Below, in pieces: positions 1-10,883 of a DNA stretch of 37,576 nt. The DNA is from an uncultured Caulobacter sp. GTDB lineage: Bacteria; Pseudomonadota; Alphaproteobacteria; Caulobacterales; Caulobacteraceae. Numbering within the stretch: position 1 is the first letter of the stretch; each line of letters opens with the position of its first letter. Made by a program: the position numbers and the translations under genes. Where the stretch lies: the NCBI GenBank assembly GCA_913776195.1, contig CAJYMH010000016.1, forward strand, positions 1 to 37,576, read 5' to 3'. Below the pieces are notes generated by a model. That model was not told where the DNA came from. It ran no database searches and saw nothing but the letters and a program-made list of their open reading frames with translations.

Positions 1-2
1 CC

Positions 3-236
3 TTCAGGCGCTCGCTGGCCACGGACCCGAAGATGAAAGTGCTGATCGTCCATGGTTATGGCGATCTGGCCACCCCTTACATGACCTCCAAGATCGTGGT
101 GGACCAGATCCCGCCGACCCTCGCCAAGGAGCGCCTGAAGCTCAAGGTCTATCCGGGCGGGCATATGTTCTACAGCCGCGCCGACAGCGGCGCGGCCATG
201 CGCGCTGACGTGCGGGCGCTCTATACGGGACGCTGA
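3..236 (+). CDS. Serine carboxypeptidase, peptidase S10 family (C-terminal fragment, cut by window edge)
   Basis: Only the last 77 or so codons are present; the frame is open to the left edge, so the gene starts outside the window. The visible part holds two blocks typical of the S10 C-terminus: HGYGDLATPY, whose Asp (codon at 63) is the expected triad aspartate, and YPGGHMFY, whose His is the expected triad histidine. The nucleophilic Ser would lie upstream. Family knowledge: S10 enzymes are usually exported and remove C-terminal residues from peptides at acidic pH. The gene ends 30 bp before the convergent LysR gene. Its nearness to dgdA and a DUF885 peptidase suggests, by inference only, a peptide-use locus. 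An alpha/beta-hydrolase of another family is the main alternative, but the GDLATPY plus GGHMFY pair argues for S10. Confidence 0.8.
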   Translation, partial: FRRSLATDPKMKVLIVHGYGDLATPYMTSKIVVDQIPPTLAKERLKLKVYPGGHMFYSRADSGAAMRADVRALYTGR

Positions 237-266
237 GCGCGGCGGCCGCAAGGGCGGTCGGCGCGC

Positions 267-2613
<2,347 letters not shown>

Positions 2614-2645
2614 CGCCCATCAGACAAGCCTCGAGGAGAGATGTT

Positions 2646-4535
2646 TTGAATTCAGATCAAGACCTGGCGTCCGCTGGCATGGGTGCGTCGTTGGGGCGTC
2701 GCCGACTGCTCCTGGGCGCCGCCGGCGGCCTTTTGGCCCTTCACCCCCTCAAGGCGTTGGCGCGCCAGGGCGCCGCGCACGCCGGGGCGAACGATCCGCA
2801 GACGGCGCGTCTCAACGCCTGGCTTGATGCGCGTTATGAAGAAGCGCTCGATTTTAGTCCGATGACCCGCGCCTATGCGGGCGACAAGAAGGACTACGAC
2901 AAGATCGATGATCTTTCCGAAGAGGCGATCACCAGCGTCCTGGCTTGGCGTGGCCGGACGGTGGAGGCGCTGAAAGCCAATTTCGACCGCTCGAAACTCT
3001 CGCGAGAGGGCCAGACCTCCTACGACCTTTGGATCGTCGAATACGAGATGGCCGCCGCCGCCGACAGATTCCGGCGTAACGAGTACGTCTTCAGTCAGGT
3101 CTTTGGAAGCCACACCAGCTTCGCCCAGTTCCTGATCGCCATCCATAAGGTGGACGAGCCCTCGGACATGGACGCCTATGTGGCGCGGATCAGCGGGCTT
3201 TCACGGGCGCTGGGCCAGCGTCTGGAGACCGCCAGGCTTAATGCTGCGGCGGGCGTGCGCTCGCCCCGCTACGCCTATGATGCGGTGATCAAGCAAGCTT
3301 TGGCGCTAAGCGCCGGCGCGCCCTTCGACGACGGCGCCGACAACAGCGTCTGGGCCGACGCCAAGACCAAGGCCGACAGCCTGGTCGCCGCCGGCAAGAT
3401 CGATGGCGCCGCCGCTGAGCAATATAAGCAGGCCGCGCGCAAGGCGCTGATCGAGGACTGGGGACCGGTCTATCGGCGCCTGGTCGCCTGGCTGCAGGCC
3501 GATCGTCCCAATACGGCGCTCATCGCCACCGGCGTGGGCAAGGACCCCAACGGCGCAGCCTTCTACGCTGAGCGTCTGGCCGCCAGCACCACCACCGATC
3601 TGACCGCTGAACAAATCCACCAGATCGGGCTTTCGGAGGTGACCCGCATCAAGGGCGAGATGGAGACGATCAAGAAGCAGGTGGGATTTGCGGGCTCCTT
3701 GCAGGCCTTCTTCGTCTACATGCGCGAGGACGACCGCTTCTATTATCCCAACACCGATGAAGGTCGTCAGGCGTTCATCACCGCGGCGACAAACCACCTC
3801 GCCTTCATGAAGACCCGGCTGCCGCAGTACTTCGGCGTCCTGCCCAAGGCCGACGTGATCGTAAAGCGCGTGGAGGCCTATCGCGAGGTTCCCGGAGCGC
3901 CGCAGCATTATCTCATCGGGTCAAGAGACGGGTCACGGCCAGGGGTGTTCTACGCCCATATGTCGGACATGCGTTCCTTGCCGATCCCCCAGCTGGAGGT
4001 GATCACCTACCACGAGGGCAATCCGGGCCATCACATGCAGTTCTCCATCGCCCAGGAGCTGACCGATGTGCCCCGCTTCCGCACCCAGCTCTATTACAAC
4101 GCCACCCAAGAAGGCTGGGGCCTCTACACCGAAAAGCTGGCCAAGGAGATGGGAGCCTACAAGGATCCCTATTCGGACTTTGGGCGGCTGACGACGGAGA
4201 TCTGGCGAGCGATCCGGCTGGTGGTCGATACGGGCCTACACGCCAAGGGGTGGACCGAAGAAGAGGCTGTGACCTATTTCAAGGCCAACTCTCCGGCCTC
4301 CGAGAGCCAGATCCGCGCCGAGGTGCAGCGCTATATCGTCATGCCGGGCCAGGCGACCGGCTACAAGATCGGCATGATCCGCATCCTTGAAATGCGCCGC
4401 AAAGCCGAAGCCGCCCTTGGAAGCGGTTTCGACATCAAGGGTTTCCACGACACCATCTTGGGCGGCGGCCAGATGACCTTGGGTCTGCTGGAAAAGCGCG
4501 TCGATCTTTGGGTGGCCGATCGCAAGGCCGCTTAA
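2646..4535 (+). CDS. Tat-exported DUF885 family protein, putative zinc metallopeptidase
   Basis: A 629-residue protein if started at the TTG at 2646, which has a strong ribosome site (GAGGAGAG at 2633-2640). An in-frame ATG at 2679 is the alternative and loses only 11 residues. The N-terminus has the motif GRRRLLLGAAGG followed by a hydrophobic run and ALA, a twin-arginine export signal. The body is the DUF885 domain. Near residue 456 the segment HEGNPGHH resembles a zinc-binding HExxxGH arrangement, and an acidic tyrosine-rich block (TQEGWGLYTEKL) follows, as is usual in this family. The biochemistry of DUF885 is poorly defined; a periplasmic peptidase is the common inference. It begins 32 bp after dgdA and is probably in the same transcript, which could link peptide cleavage to dialkylglycine breakdown. 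Confidence 0.88.
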   Translation: MNSDQDLASAGMGASLGRRRLLLGAAGGLLALHPLKALARQGAAHAGANDPQTARLNAWLDARYEEALDFSPMTRAYAGDKKDYDKIDDLSEEAITSVLAWRGRTVEALKANFDRSKLSREGQTSYDLWIVEYEMAAAADRFRRNEYVFSQVFGSHTSFAQFLIAIHKVDEPSDMDAYVARISGLSRALGQRLETARLNAAAGVRSPRYAYDAVIKQALALSAGAPFDDGADNSVWADAKTKADSLVAAGKIDGAAAEQYKQAARKALIEDWGPVYRRLVAWLQADRPNTALIATGVGKDPNGAAFYAERLAASTTTDLTAEQIHQIGLSEVTRIKGEMETIKKQVGFAGSLQAFFVYMREDDRFYYPNTDEGRQAFITAATNHLAFMKTRLPQYFGVLPKADVIVKRVEAYREVPGAPQHYLIGSRDGSRPGVFYAHMSDMRSLPIPQLEVITYHEGNPGHHMQFSIAQELTDVPRFRTQLYYNATQEGWGLYTEKLAKEMGAYKDPYSDFGRLTTEIWRAIRLVVDTGLHAKGWTEEEAVTYFKANSPASESQIRAEVQRYIVMPGQATGYKIGMIRILEMRRKAEAALGSGFDIKGFHDTILGGGQMTLGLLEKRVDLWVADRKAA

Positions 4536-4557
4536 GGTCGTCGCGAGGCTCAAGAGC

Positions 4558-4580
4558 GCTCCGAAGGATGACTTCGGAGC
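4558..4580 (+). terminator. Perfect 9-bp hairpin after the DUF885 gene
   Basis: GCTCCGAAG (4558-4566), loop GATGA, and CTTCGGAGC (4572-4580) form a perfect 9-bp stem 22 bp after the stop codon at 4535. No T run follows, so it is at best a weak intrinsic terminator, a 3'-end stabiliser or part of a factor-dependent terminator. It separates the dgdA-DUF885 unit from the receptor gene. Confidence 0.45.
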
Positions 4581-4822
4581 CGTTCGCCCTCATGGGCGGC
4601 GATCTGACCGAGCGGGGTTCTGGCGGCCATCCGGCTCAACTGCTGGCGAACCAACAATTTTTGGTCGGGTCGGCGGTGATCATTTTAGGTTGAGCATCAA
4701 TCCATGCCGCCTTGAGATTGGTGTCCAGGCAAGTTGCGCCGATAGGTTCTCCCCATAATCCAGGCTCCCGAATGGGGCCTAACAACATAGCCCGCACCTA
4801 GCGGGATGTAGGGGTGAAACAA

Positions 4823-7606
4823 ATGATCTCGAAGAAATTCCATGCTCGTGGTCTTTCCGGCGCCTCTGTGGCCGTCCTGGCCTTGGCGCTCGCAAGCGCC
4901 GCTCACGCCCAGGCCGACGCCGCTCCCGCGCCAGAAGCCGAAGTGGACGAGATCGTCGTCACCGGCTTTCGCGCTTCGCTGCAAAACGCGCTGGTCATCA
5001 AGCGAAACGAGAACGGCGTGGTCGACGCCATCTCGGCCGAGGACATCGCCGACTTCCCCGACCTAAACCTGGCTGAATCCCTGCAGCGCATTCCTGGCGT
5101 GGCGATCTCGCGCCGTTCGGGCGAAGGCCGTCAGATCACCGTTCGCGGTCTTGGCTCCGACTACACGCGTGTCCGCGTAAACGGCATGGAGGCCATCGCC
5201 ACCTCGTCGGGTACGTCCAACTCGGGCGGCACCAACCGCGGCCGCGGCTTCGACTTCAACATCTTCTCGTCGGACCTGTTCTCGAACTTGATCGTACGCA
5301 AGACCGCCTCGGCCGAAGTCGACGAAGGCTCGCTGGGCGCGACGGTCGATCTGAACGCCTCCAAGCCGTTCGACGCCTCGGGCCGTCGTCTCGTGATGTC
5401 GGCGCAAGGCAGCTACAACGACCTCGCCAAAAAGGTGACGCCGGGCCTGTCGTTCCTGGCCTCCGACCGGTTCTTCGACGACAAGCTGGGCGTCCTGGTT
5501 TCGGCCTCCTACGATGAGCGTCAGCTGATCGAAGAAGGCGCCAACATCACGCGCTGGACCTTCGGCGGCTCCAACGGCGGCTGGAACCCGGCCTCGACCC
5601 TGGCCGGCAAGACCATCGGCCAGATCAACCAGAACGTCACCAGCTACGACAACGCCGAAGCCGGCCTCTATCACCCGCGTATTCCCGCCTACGCCAGCTA
5701 CGACACCTCGTCCAAGCGTCTGGGCCTGGCCGGCGCGGTGCAATTCCGCCCGGTGGAATCGACGCTTTTCACCCTGGAGGGCCTCTATTCGAACTTTGAA
5801 GGCCTTCGGGTTGAATCGCAGCTGCAGGCGCTGGGCCTCAGCCGTCCGGGCACGGGCAAGCCGCAATCAATCATCCGTTCGGGCGTGGTTGAGGGCAACA
5901 ACCTCGTTCAGGCCAACATCGACCGCGTGGATTTGCGGACCCAGTCGAGCCGCAACGAGCTCAACACCAAGTTCAAGCAGATCACCGCTTCGGTAGAGCA
6001 CGACTTCAACGAACGCTTCAAAATCAAAGCGATGGTGGGCCGCTCGGAGTCGGAATACAGCGATCCGATCGCCACCACGGTGACGTTCGAGCGTCTGGAC
6101 TCCAACAACTTCACCTACGACTTCCGTCCGCGGATGATGGAGATGAACCTGGGCTTTGACGCTCGGGATCCGAACGCCTGGGCCATGGTGCCGGGCTCGT
6201 CGGAAGTGCGCCTGACGCCGGAATGGGTGGATAACGCCTTCACCACCTACAAGCTGAACGGCCGCTACATCCTCAACGAACACCTGACCCTGAAGGCCGG
6301 CGTCGACTACAAGAAGTTCGAGTACTCGTCCTTCGCCCAGCAGCGCGCCAACACCGCCGACGTCCCGACCATCGCCGGCGGCGCGGCGCTCGCCGCCTTG
6401 TCGCGCAACTTCGACTTCGACGAAGGCCTGGGTCTGCCCGCCGGCGCCCTGAAGACCTGGCTGGCGCCTGATCTTGCCAAGTTCGCCAGCCAATACGGCA
6501 TCTATAGCGGTACGGGTCAGTGGGCGTTGCGCGAGAATACCGGCTCGGCGGCCAAGATCACCGAAGAGACCACCGGCGCTTATCTGCAAGTCGACTACCA
6601 GTTCGACGCCTTTGGCCTGCCGGTGCGCGGTGATGTGGGCTATCGCTACTTCAGCACCGACCTCAGCTCGGGCGGCTACGCCAACGCCACCAGCGGCGTG
6701 AACTTTGTCACCGTCGACAACAAGTACGACATGTGGCTGCCGTCGGCGAACCTGTCGGTGGACATCACCCCGCAACTGATCGGCCGGATCAGCGCCGCCG
6801 AGACTATCGCCCGTCCGGGCATCGGCAGCCTGTCGCCCGGCGGTTCGGTCAACGTGCAGGGCGCCAACCGCAACTATTCCTCCGGCAACCCCTTCTTGGA
6901 GCCGACCCGCTCCAAAAACCTGGACCTATCGCTGGAATGGTACCCGCAGAGCGGATCGATTGTTGCGGTCGGCCTGTTCTACAAGGACATCGACACCTTC
7001 GTTCAGACCCTGCGCCGCGAGGCTCCTTACAACACCCTTGGCCTGCCTAACTCGCTGCTGGACGGCACCGTGGCCACCCCGGACATGGTGTTCGCCGTCA
7101 CCCAGCCGGTGAACTCGCCGGGCGGCAAGCTCAAGGGCGTCGAAATCAACTGGCAGCAGCCCTTCACCTTCCTGCCGGGCTTCTGGTCGGATTTCGGCTT
7201 CTTGGCCAACTACACCTATGTCGACTCCAACATCGACTATCTGACCTCCACGGCGCCTGGCGCGGCGTTGGTCAACGCCACCCTGATCGGTCTGTCCAAG
7301 AACGCCTGGAACGCCACGCTCTACTATGAAAACAGCAAGTTCTCGGCCCGCGTGTCGGCGGCCTATCGCGACAAGTACCTGACCGGTGTGCCGGCGGCCG
7401 ACTTTAACAATGTGCAGGGCACCAACTCGACGACCAACATCGACGCCCAGGTCTCCTACAACATCCGCGACAACCTGCGGATCAGCCTCGAAGGCCTGAA
7501 CCTGACCGACGAGTACAACGACCTCTACGTGGACACCGACAACCGCCTGAACGCCTACACCCACACCGGGCGTCAGTACGTCGTGGGCCTGCGCTACACC
7601 TTCTAA
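4823..7606 (+). CDS. TonB-dependent receptor (Caulobacter/Xanthomonas type), first of a tandem pair
   Basis: A 927-residue outer-membrane receptor. Residues 1-31 form a signal peptide ending AHAQA. A TonB-box-like segment (DEIVVTGFR) follows, then the plug domain (about residues 45-190, with FPDLNLAESLQRIPGVAI and RGLGSDYTRVRVNGM), then a long beta-barrel ending in the aromatic C-terminus RYTF used for outer-membrane insertion. The ATG at 4823 is chosen because AGGGG at 4810-4814 is well spaced from it; a GTG at 4814 would add three residues. The mature protein has no cysteine, unlike its neighbour. Such receptors import siderophores, oligosaccharides or peptides using TonB energy; no motif here fixes the ligand. 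It lies between a dgdA/peptidase unit and a receptor/pectinesterase unit. The 287-bp gap before it shows no gene, only the hairpin at 4558-4580. Confidence 0.93.
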   Translation: MISKKFHARGLSGASVAVLALALASAAHAQADAAPAPEAEVDEIVVTGFRASLQNALVIKRNENGVVDAISAEDIADFPDLNLAESLQRIPGVAISRRSGEGRQITVRGLGSDYTRVRVNGMEAIATSSGTSNSGGTNRGRGFDFNIFSSDLFSNLIVRKTASAEVDEGSLGATVDLNASKPFDASGRRLVMSAQGSYNDLAKKVTPGLSFLASDRFFDDKLGVLVSASYDERQLIEEGANITRWTFGGSNGGWNPASTLAGKTIGQINQNVTSYDNAEAGLYHPRIPAYASYDTSSKRLGLAGAVQFRPVESTLFTLEGLYSNFEGLRVESQLQALGLSRPGTGKPQSIIRSGVVEGNNLVQANIDRVDLRTQSSRNELNTKFKQITASVEHDFNERFKIKAMVGRSESEYSDPIATTVTFERLDSNNFTYDFRPRMMEMNLGFDARDPNAWAMVPGSSEVRLTPEWVDNAFTTYKLNGRYILNEHLTLKAGVDYKKFEYSSFAQQRANTADVPTIAGGAALAALSRNFDFDEGLGLPAGALKTWLAPDLAKFASQYGIYSGTGQWALRENTGSAAKITEETTGAYLQVDYQFDAFGLPVRGDVGYRYFSTDLSSGGYANATSGVNFVTVDNKYDMWLPSANLSVDITPQLIGRISAAETIARPGIGSLSPGGSVNVQGANRNYSSGNPFLEPTRSKNLDLSLEWYPQSGSIVAVGLFYKDIDTFVQTLRREAPYNTLGLPNSLLDGTVATPDMVFAVTQPVNSPGGKLKGVEINWQQPFTFLPGFWSDFGFLANYTYVDSNIDYLTSTAPGAALVNATLIGLSKNAWNATLYYENSKFSARVSAAYRDKYLTGVPAADFNNVQGTNSTTNIDAQVSYNIRDNLRISLEGLNLTDEYNDLYVDTDNRLNAYTHTGRQYVVGLRYTF

Positions 7607-7654
7607 ATCCCTCCCTTAAGTCCCTGACGGATGTCTTCCCCTTCCGTCTTCTGG

Positions 7655-7684
7655 CGCCGGATCCTCGTGATCCGGCGTTTTTTT
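7655..7684 (+). terminator. Intrinsic terminator after the first TonB receptor
   Basis: CGCCGGATC (7655-7663), loop CTCGT and GATCCGGCG (7669-7677) form a perfect 9-bp stem followed directly by seven T residues (7678-7684). It lies 48 bp after the receptor stop, so the two receptors are probably separate transcription units. Confidence 0.92.
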
Positions 7685-7826
7685 ATGGCGAAGCAGGACG
7701 TAGGGCCGTGAGCGCGCGGGGCGGCGCCATCCGATCAGGGTGAGGTCTACTCGCCACTTTCGCCCGTCGGTTGAACCGCGGCGCGCAAAAGCATTTGCCA
7801 AGAACGCAAATATCCCGAAAGCTCGA

Positions 7827-7840
7827 TGATACCGGTGTCA
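7827..7840. promoter_or_regulatory. Candidate LacI-family operator upstream of the second TonB receptor
   Basis: TGATACCGGTGTCA is a 14-bp palindrome with a single mismatched pair, centred on CG, 35 bp before the receptor start codon at 7876. Sites of this shape (even palindromes with a central CpG) are typical of LacI-family sugar-responsive repressors, which often control TonB receptors in Caulobacter and Xanthomonas. No LacI gene lies in this window, so a regulator would have to be elsewhere. No convincing -35/-10 pair was found next to it. Confidence 0.5.
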
Positions 7841-7875
7841 CTAAAGAGCGCCGGACTGGGAGAGGGACCAATCCA

Positions 7876-10821
7876 ATGCATTCACCTAAAGTCAGGACTC
7901 TGCGTGCCCGCCTGAGCGCCGGCGGCGCTCTGATCGCCTTGATGGCCGCCGGTTCGGCCCATGCGCAGACCGCCGCAGACAACCCGGACGTCGCCGTCGA
8001 GGAGGTGGTCGTCACCGGGTTTCGCAGCAGCCTTGAGAAGGCGCTGAACGTCAAACGCGAGTCCGCGGCGGCGGTGGATGCAATCTACGCCGAAGACATG
8101 GCCAAGTTCCCGGACTTGAATCTGTCCGAATCCATTCAGCGCATTCCGGGCGTCGCCATCTCGCGCGACGCCGGCGAGGGCCGCAACATCTCGGTGCGTG
8201 GTCTTGGCGCGCAGTTCACCCGTGTGCGCATCAACGGCATGGAGGCGCTGACCACGTCAGGCGGCACCGACGCCTCGGGCGGCACCAACCGTAGCCGCTC
8301 TTTCGACTTCAACGTCTTCGCCTCGGATCTTTTCAACCGCATCACGGTGCAAAAGACCGCCTCAGCCGAAACCGAAGAAGGCTCGCTGGGCGCGACGGTC
8401 GATCTGCAGACCGCCCATCCCTTTGACAAGCCAGGCTTCAACTTCGCCGTCTCGGGCAAGTACGGCTACAACGACATCAGCGAAAAGGCTCGGCCGCGCG
8501 TGGCCGCCCTGATCTCCAACACCTGGCGTGACGACACCTTCGGCGCTCTTTTGTCAGTGGCCTATTCGGAGCGCTTCTTGCTGGACCAAGGCGCCAGCAC
8601 TGTGCGCTGGCAGACCGGCACGGCCACCTCGCCCGGTTTTCGCAGCGTGCGCGGGGTGACCTGCGCCAGCAACGCCGCCGCCTGCGCCGAGGCCAACGCC
8701 GCCGTCCACCCGCGCATCCCCCGCTTTGATTGGTATCAGACCCAGCAAGAGCGCCTGGGCGCGACCGGCTCCCTGCAATGGCAGCCCAACGATCGCACCT
8801 TGGTGACCTTCGACGCCCTCTACGCCAACTTCCAGGGTGAGCGGAACGAGTCCTTCCTGGAGACCTTCACGCCCCAGACCGCCGGCGCCTGTACGGCGAC
8901 GTCGCCGGTCACCTGCGGCATCAACCAGGTTGATGTGCTCGACTATACGGTGGCCACGCCGCGTGCGGGCTTCCCGGTCATGACGGTCGGTCGGTTCAAC
9001 AATATCGATCTGAAGAGCGAGCAGCGCTACGACAAGCTGAAGACGGAGTTTCGTCAGTTCACTCTGGTCGGCGAGCACGAGCTGACCGAGCGCCTGAAGG
9101 TGAAGGGGATCCTAGGCCTTTCCAAATCGACCTTCGCCAACCCGATCCAAAACACCGTCCAATGGGACCAGTATAACGTCCAAGGCTACACTTGGGACTA
9201 CACCGGCTCCAACTATCCGGTGATCACCTATGGCACCGGGAATGTGACCAATCCCGACGCTTGGACGCTGGCTGAGATCCGCATGGTCCAGGGCTTCGTG
9301 GACAACAACTACAAGACCGCCCAGTTCGACGCCGTCTATGACTGGAGCGACAATCTGAAGATAAAGGCGGGTCTGGTCTACAAGGCCTACGGAACCGAGA
9401 GCGCCGCTTTCGCTCGCTCCAACGGCACCACCGCCAATGTGAATCCGGTAGCGGCCACAAGCCCGCTTCGCGCGGTGGCCCTGTCTTCCTACGGGCAGTT
9501 GATTGAGTTGAAGAACCTTAGCCTGCCTGCAGGCAATGTTTCGTCATGGACCACCCCCGACATCAAGGCGGCCATGACGGCGCTTAACATGACCGACCCC
9601 AACTACGGCAAGGTGATCACCACCACGCCCGGGACGGTGTGGTCCAGCCCGTTCGGAAACGAGTGCTTCACCAGCGGCTGCGGCATCTATCGTCTAGGCC
9701 GTGAGCCCAGCCTGGGGAGCAACTACGAGGTCGATGAGTGGGGGCAGACCGCCTACCTGCAGGGCGACTTCAACTTCCAGGCCTTCGGCATGCCGGTGCG
9801 CGGCGACGTGGGCGTGCGCTACGTGAAGACACGCCAAAAGTCGCTGGGCTACGGCGTGGTGCCGTCGACCGTGAACGGCGTGAACTTCCAGACCATCTCC
9901 GCCACCACGGCCACGCGCAGCTATGACGACGTCCTGCCGGCCCTGAACCTGGTGGTGGAGCCGCGCGAAGACTTCCTGGTGCGCTTCGGCGCGGCCAAGG
10001 TCATGGCGCGTCCGAACCTTGGCAATCTGACGCCGGGGGTCAACATCGGCACCGGCAGCAACAAGACGGTGACCTCGGGCAATCCGTTCCTGGAGCCATT
10101 CCGCGCAAAGACCGTGGACCTGTCCTTCGAGTGGTACTTCCAGCCCCAGGGCCTGATCTCGGCGGCGTTCTTCTACAAGGACATCTCCACTTTCGTTCAG
10201 AGCTACACCTCGCCGCTGTCGACCTTCGACCAGAACCCGTTCGGCCTGCCTGACAGCGCCGCGGTCGCCGCCTGCGGCACCACGCCGGGCTGCGCGCCCA
10301 GCCTGCCGGTCTGGCAGTTCTCGACCTCGATCAATACGCCCGGCGGCCCGCTCAAGGGCTTCGAGCTGAACTATCAGCAGCCCTTCACCTTCCTGCCGGG
10401 GCCGTTCGACGACTTCGGCTTCCTTGGCAACGTCACTTTCGTGGATTCGGAGGTGACCTATCTGAGCTCCACGGGCGCGGTCACGGCCATCGGCCAGCTC
10501 ACTAACCTGTCCAAGACCTCCTACAACGCTACGCTGTACTACGAAAATTCCAAGTTCAGCAGCCGCGTCTCGGCGGCCTATCGCAGCAAGTACCTGACGC
10601 AAATTCCGGGACGGAACGGCTCGGACGTGGAAGGAACGGCCTCAACCCTGAACATCGACGCCTCGGCCACCTGGACGTTCAACGACAACCTGGCCTTCAC
10701 CTTCGAGGCGGTGAACCTGACCAACGAAGTCCAGGACCAGTACTATGACAGCAGCCGGCTGCTGTCGTTCTACCACGAGACCGGCCGCGAGTTCTTCGTC
10801 GGTTTCCGCTACACCTTCTAG
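7876..10821 (+). CDS. TonB-dependent receptor, second of the tandem pair, with four cysteine pairs
   Basis: A 981-residue paralogue of the preceding receptor. The plug (FPDLNLSESIQRIPGVAI, RGLGAQFTRVRINGM) and many barrel strands (for example QPFTFLPGPFDDFGFL, TLYYENSKFSSRVSAAYR) match it closely. A signal peptide ends near AHAQ, a TonB-box-like EEVVVTGFR follows, and the C-terminus is FRYTF. The ATG at 7876 has the ribosome site GGGAGAGGGA; the longer open frame to 7771 is judged non-coding. Eight cysteines form four close pairs (263/270, 339/347, 597/602, 800/806), probably disulfides in surface loops. A pectin methylesterase follows after 62 bp with a hairpin between, and a LacI-like palindrome lies upstream, so pectin oligosaccharide uptake is the leading inference. 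The ligand is not proven. Confidence 0.93.
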   Translation: MHSPKVRTLRARLSAGGALIALMAAGSAHAQTAADNPDVAVEEVVVTGFRSSLEKALNVKRESAAAVDAIYAEDMAKFPDLNLSESIQRIPGVAISRDAGEGRNISVRGLGAQFTRVRINGMEALTTSGGTDASGGTNRSRSFDFNVFASDLFNRITVQKTASAETEEGSLGATVDLQTAHPFDKPGFNFAVSGKYGYNDISEKARPRVAALISNTWRDDTFGALLSVAYSERFLLDQGASTVRWQTGTATSPGFRSVRGVTCASNAAACAEANAAVHPRIPRFDWYQTQQERLGATGSLQWQPNDRTLVTFDALYANFQGERNESFLETFTPQTAGACTATSPVTCGINQVDVLDYTVATPRAGFPVMTVGRFNNIDLKSEQRYDKLKTEFRQFTLVGEHELTERLKVKGILGLSKSTFANPIQNTVQWDQYNVQGYTWDYTGSNYPVITYGTGNVTNPDAWTLAEIRMVQGFVDNNYKTAQFDAVYDWSDNLKIKAGLVYKAYGTESAAFARSNGTTANVNPVAATSPLRAVALSSYGQLIELKNLSLPAGNVSSWTTPDIKAAMTALNMTDPNYGKVITTTPGTVWSSPFGNECFTSGCGIYRLGREPSLGSNYEVDEWGQTAYLQGDFNFQAFGMPVRGDVGVRYVKTRQKSLGYGVVPSTVNGVNFQTISATTATRSYDDVLPALNLVVEPREDFLVRFGAAKVMARPNLGNLTPGVNIGTGSNKTVTSGNPFLEPFRAKTVDLSFEWYFQPQGLISAAFFYKDISTFVQSYTSPLSTFDQNPFGLPDSAAVAACGTTPGCAPSLPVWQFSTSINTPGGPLKGFELNYQQPFTFLPGPFDDFGFLGNVTFVDSEVTYLSSTGAVTAIGQLTNLSKTSYNATLYYENSKFSSRVSAAYRSKYLTQIPGRNGSDVEGTASTLNIDASATWTFNDNLAFTFEAVNLTNEVQDQYYDSSRLLSFYHETGREFFVGFRYTF

Positions 10822-10833
10822 CCAGACCAGGCG

Positions 10834-10862
10834 GCGGCGCGCCCAAGCGACAGGCGCGCCGC
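10834..10862 (+). other. Strong GC-rich hairpin between the second TonB receptor and the pectinesterase
   Basis: GCGGCGCGCC (10834-10843) and GGCGCGCCGC (10853-10862) are perfect reverse complements with a 9-nt loop. No T run follows. Sitting 12 bp after the receptor stop and 21 bp before the pectinesterase start, it could shield the receptor mRNA 3' end or reduce read-through into the downstream gene. Confidence 0.55.
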
Positions 10863-10883
10863 AAGCCTCGAAGGAAGTGTTCA

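Noticed and set aside
4650..4665. ACCAA-CAATTT-TTGGT dyad before the first TonB receptor
   Set aside because: Short arms and no second copy; chance occurrence is likely.
5063..6775. Minus-strand open frames opposite the first TonB receptor
   Set aside because: Their composition follows the codon bias of the receptor read backwards and they carry no family motif or ribosome site.
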